The translations under genes were made by a program, and so were the position numbers. A DNA stretch of 6,111 nucleotides, from positions 1-6,111 of the forward strand of contig JANNKX010000039.1 of the NCBI GenBank assembly GCA_031396505.1. Reading direction: 5' to 3'. A model generated the notes under the pieces. It worked only from the letters and a program-made list of their open reading frames with translations. It was not told the DNA's origin and made no database searches. Shown in pieces: positions 4,714-6,111 of this stretch; within the stretch, counting starts at the first letter, position 1; the number at the start of each line of letters is the position of its first letter. The stretch is from JAAFHS01 sp031396505. GTDB taxonomy: Bacteria > Pseudomonadota > Alphaproteobacteria > Rhodobacterales > Rhodobacteraceae.

Positions 4714-6111
4714 ATGTCGACCTTGATGCTGCTTGGAATTGTTCTGGTCTTGGCTGCGATGGCGTATGTCGTGTGCAGCCAACGCGCGGTTGGTGCGGTC
4801 AAGGGTGATGTGCGGCGCCTGCATTCCCTGCCAAGTGCCTATGGCTGGCATGGTGCATGGATGGTCGTGCTGCCGGCACTTGCGGTGTTGATGATCTGGC
4901 TGATTGTACAGCCCATTGTGATTTCACGGGCGGTCACGGCGATACTGCCCCCTGTGGCCAGCGTTGGTGACGCGGTGGCGGATGCTGCAGCGACCGAATT
5001 GCGCCAGATTGACGTGCGTCGTATCGCCGAAGGGCTGGATGAGGTGGTCAGTCAGGGCAAGATGCCCGAGCCGTCGGCATCAGGCGAACCAATGGCGATG
5101 GATGAGGTGCAAGGTCTTTTGGCAGCGTCTGGCGTGGCGCTTGGCAATGAAATCCTGCCTGAAACGCTGGCGGCGGCACAGAAGTATCGCAGCATGGCGG
5201 CATGGGGTTTGGCGGCACGGACGATTGCGACGCTGGTCGCGGCGGTGGCGGGGTTTGCGGCGGCGTTCACGATGACGGCGCCGGATTTTCGAGCACGCAA
5301 CCGGGTGGAGCAGATGTTGATGGGATTGTTGATCCTGTCCTCGCTGGTTGCCGTGTTGACGACCGTTGGCATCATCTATTCCATGCTGACCGAGACGCTG
5401 AATTTCTTTGCGGTCTATCCGGCAGCTGACTTTTTCTTCGGGCTGACGTGGTCGCCCAATTTCCGGGGCAACAGTGATTTCGGCCTGATCCCGCTGGTTT
5501 GGGGCACGCTGTATATTACCTTTATTTCGATGCTGGTGGCGGTGCCACTGGGGTTGTTTTCGGCGATCTACCTTGCCGAATACGCTTCGGCACGGGTGCG
5601 CAACGTGGTGAAACCCTTGATCGAGGTCATTGCAGGCATCCCGACGGTGGTGTTTGGTCTGTTCGCGCTTGTCACAGTCGGGCCGTTTCTGCGCGATTGG
5701 ATTGCACAACCGCTGGGCCTTGGCGATAGCGGTGCGTCGGTGATGACGGCGGGGCTGGTGATTGGCATCCTGAACATTCCATTCGTATCGTCGCTGTCGG
5801 ATGACATTATCAACGCTGTGCCGCAGTCGATGCGTGACGGATCTTATGGGCTGGGGGCGACGAAATCGGAAACCATCCGGCAGGTCGTGTTGCCTGCGGC
5901 CTTGCCGGGGATCGTGGGTGCGATCCTGATGGCGGGTAGCCGCGCGATTGGCGAGACGATGATCGTGTCAATGGGGGCGGGGGCTGCGGCGCAAATGGAC
6001 CTGAACCCGTTCGAGGCGATGACGACGATGACGGTGAAAATCGTGGGTCAGCTGACAGCGACGATACGAATGGAATGTTCAGGATGCCAATCACCAGCCC
6101 CGCCGTCATCA
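4714..6111 (+). CDS. pstC: Phosphate ABC transporter permease PstC, extended N-terminus; 3' end lost at a foldback
   Basis: PstC forms, with PstA, the inner-membrane channel of the phosphate importer. From ATG 4714 the frame stays open to the window edge (466 codons), but only about residues 1-447 are true PstC. Hydrophobic segments lie near 4-22, 48-70, 163-187 and 201-226. These form the long N-terminal region (PstC_N type) with a charged linker at 80-155. The transporter permease core follows from about 257 (GLIPLVWGTLYITF), with further segments near 302-327, 343-362 and 393-418. The ATPase-coupling EAA-type loop is DGSYGLGATKSETIRQVVLP (375-394), and SRAIGETM (409-416) is a conserved PstC stretch. 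After VGQLT (444-448) the expected family continuation is replaced by residues from a reverse-complement copy of 5741-5798, so roughly the last membrane segment is missing. The ribosome site is weak (GGGG, 4705-4708). Confidence 0.92.
   Translation, partial: MSTLMLLGIVLVLAAMAYVVCSQRAVGAVKGDVRRLHSLPSAYGWHGAWMVVLPALAVLMIWLIVQPIVISRAVTAILPPVASVGDAVADAAATELRQIDVRRIAEGLDEVVSQGKMPEPSASGEPMAMDEVQGLLAASGVALGNEILPETLAAAQKYRSMAAWGLAARTIATLVAAVAGFAAAFTMTAPDFRARNRVEQMLMGLLILSSLVAVLTTVGIIYSMLTETLNFFAVYPAADFFFGLTWSPNFRGNSDFGLIPLVWGTLYITFISMLVAVPLGLFSAIYLAEYASARVRNVVKPLIEVIAGIPTVVFGLFALVTVGPFLRDWIAQPLGLGDSGASVMTAGLVIGILNIPFVSSLSDDIINAVPQSMRDGSYGLGATKSETIRQVVLPAALPGIVGAILMAGSRAIGETMIVSMGAGAAAQMDLNPFEAMTTMTVKIVGQLTATIRMECSGCQSPAPPSS
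5741..5798 (+). repeat. Left arm of a 58-bp perfect inverted repeat (inside pstC)
   Basis: This stretch encodes the PstC segment VMTAGLVIGILNIPFVSSLS (about residues 343-362) in normal context, so it is the original copy. Its exact reverse complement forms the last 58 bases of the window. The arms are separated by 255 bases. Confidence 0.97.
6054..6111 (-). repeat. Right arm of the 58-bp inverted repeat; probable foldback chimera at the sequence end
   Basis: Every base from 6111 back to 6054 is the complement of 5741 to 5798; the first mismatch is 6053 against 5799. The copy runs to the last base, so the duplicated part may extend further. Read on the + strand it breaks the PstC sequence right after VGQLT. 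This is best explained as an inverted chimera or assembly foldback rather than a gene feature. Confidence 0.9.

Noticed and set aside
3481..4851. Long open frame of 456 codons on the - strand across pstS
   Set aside because: It is antisense to a clear PstS, crosses the Pho box, the terminator hairpin and the start of pstC, and its translation is rich in His/Arg/Cys with no recognisable domain. It arises from biased third positions in GC-rich DNA.
5810..6109. 99-codon - strand frame starting MTAGLVIGILNIPFVSSLS
   Set aside because: Its first 19 residues are simply PstC sequence copied by the foldback, and the rest is antisense pstC. It is not a second permease gene.

Overview
The window looks like a chromosomal segment of an alphaproteobacterium, most likely the Roseobacter/Rhodobacteraceae group. 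It is GC-rich, with codons ending mostly in G or C. It joins a myo-inositol catabolism cluster to a phosphate-sensing and phosphate-uptake cluster, and all recognised products have ordinary alphaproteobacterial forms. This taxonomic guess rests on gene content and style, not on a marker gene.

Region 1 (1-1833, + strand) is inositol breakdown. It holds the last codons of an upstream gene (probably iolD), then iolE (inosose dehydratase) and iolB (5-deoxy-glucuronate isomerase). A perfect 13-bp hairpin sits between iolE and iolB. The most credible iolB start is a GTG at 1027, just downstream of that hairpin and preceded by a good ribosome binding site.

Region 2 (1856-2396) holds a small gene on the - strand, convergent with iolB. 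It encodes a 112-residue protein that reads like a degenerate response-regulator receiver domain. A 202-bp divergent intergenic region separates it from phoR.

Region 3 (2397-6111, + strand) is the phosphate cluster. It contains a PhoR-type histidine kinase with no membrane segments, then three 11-bp-spaced PhoB half-sites. These are followed by pstS (periplasmic phosphate-binding protein), a strong hairpin/terminator, and pstC (permease subunit with an extended N-terminus). The logic is a loop: PhoR would control PhoB, and PhoB would bind the Pho box and switch on pstS and, through the leaky hairpin, pstC.

The most important anomaly is at the right end. The last 58 bases (6054-6111) are an exact reverse complement of 5741-5798 inside pstC, so pstC loses its normal C-terminus there. 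This is best read as a foldback (inverted chimera) at a contig end, though a real rearrangement is not excluded. I found no new defence, mobile or RNA-based system, and no tRNA, rRNA, insertion sequence or CRISPR array.
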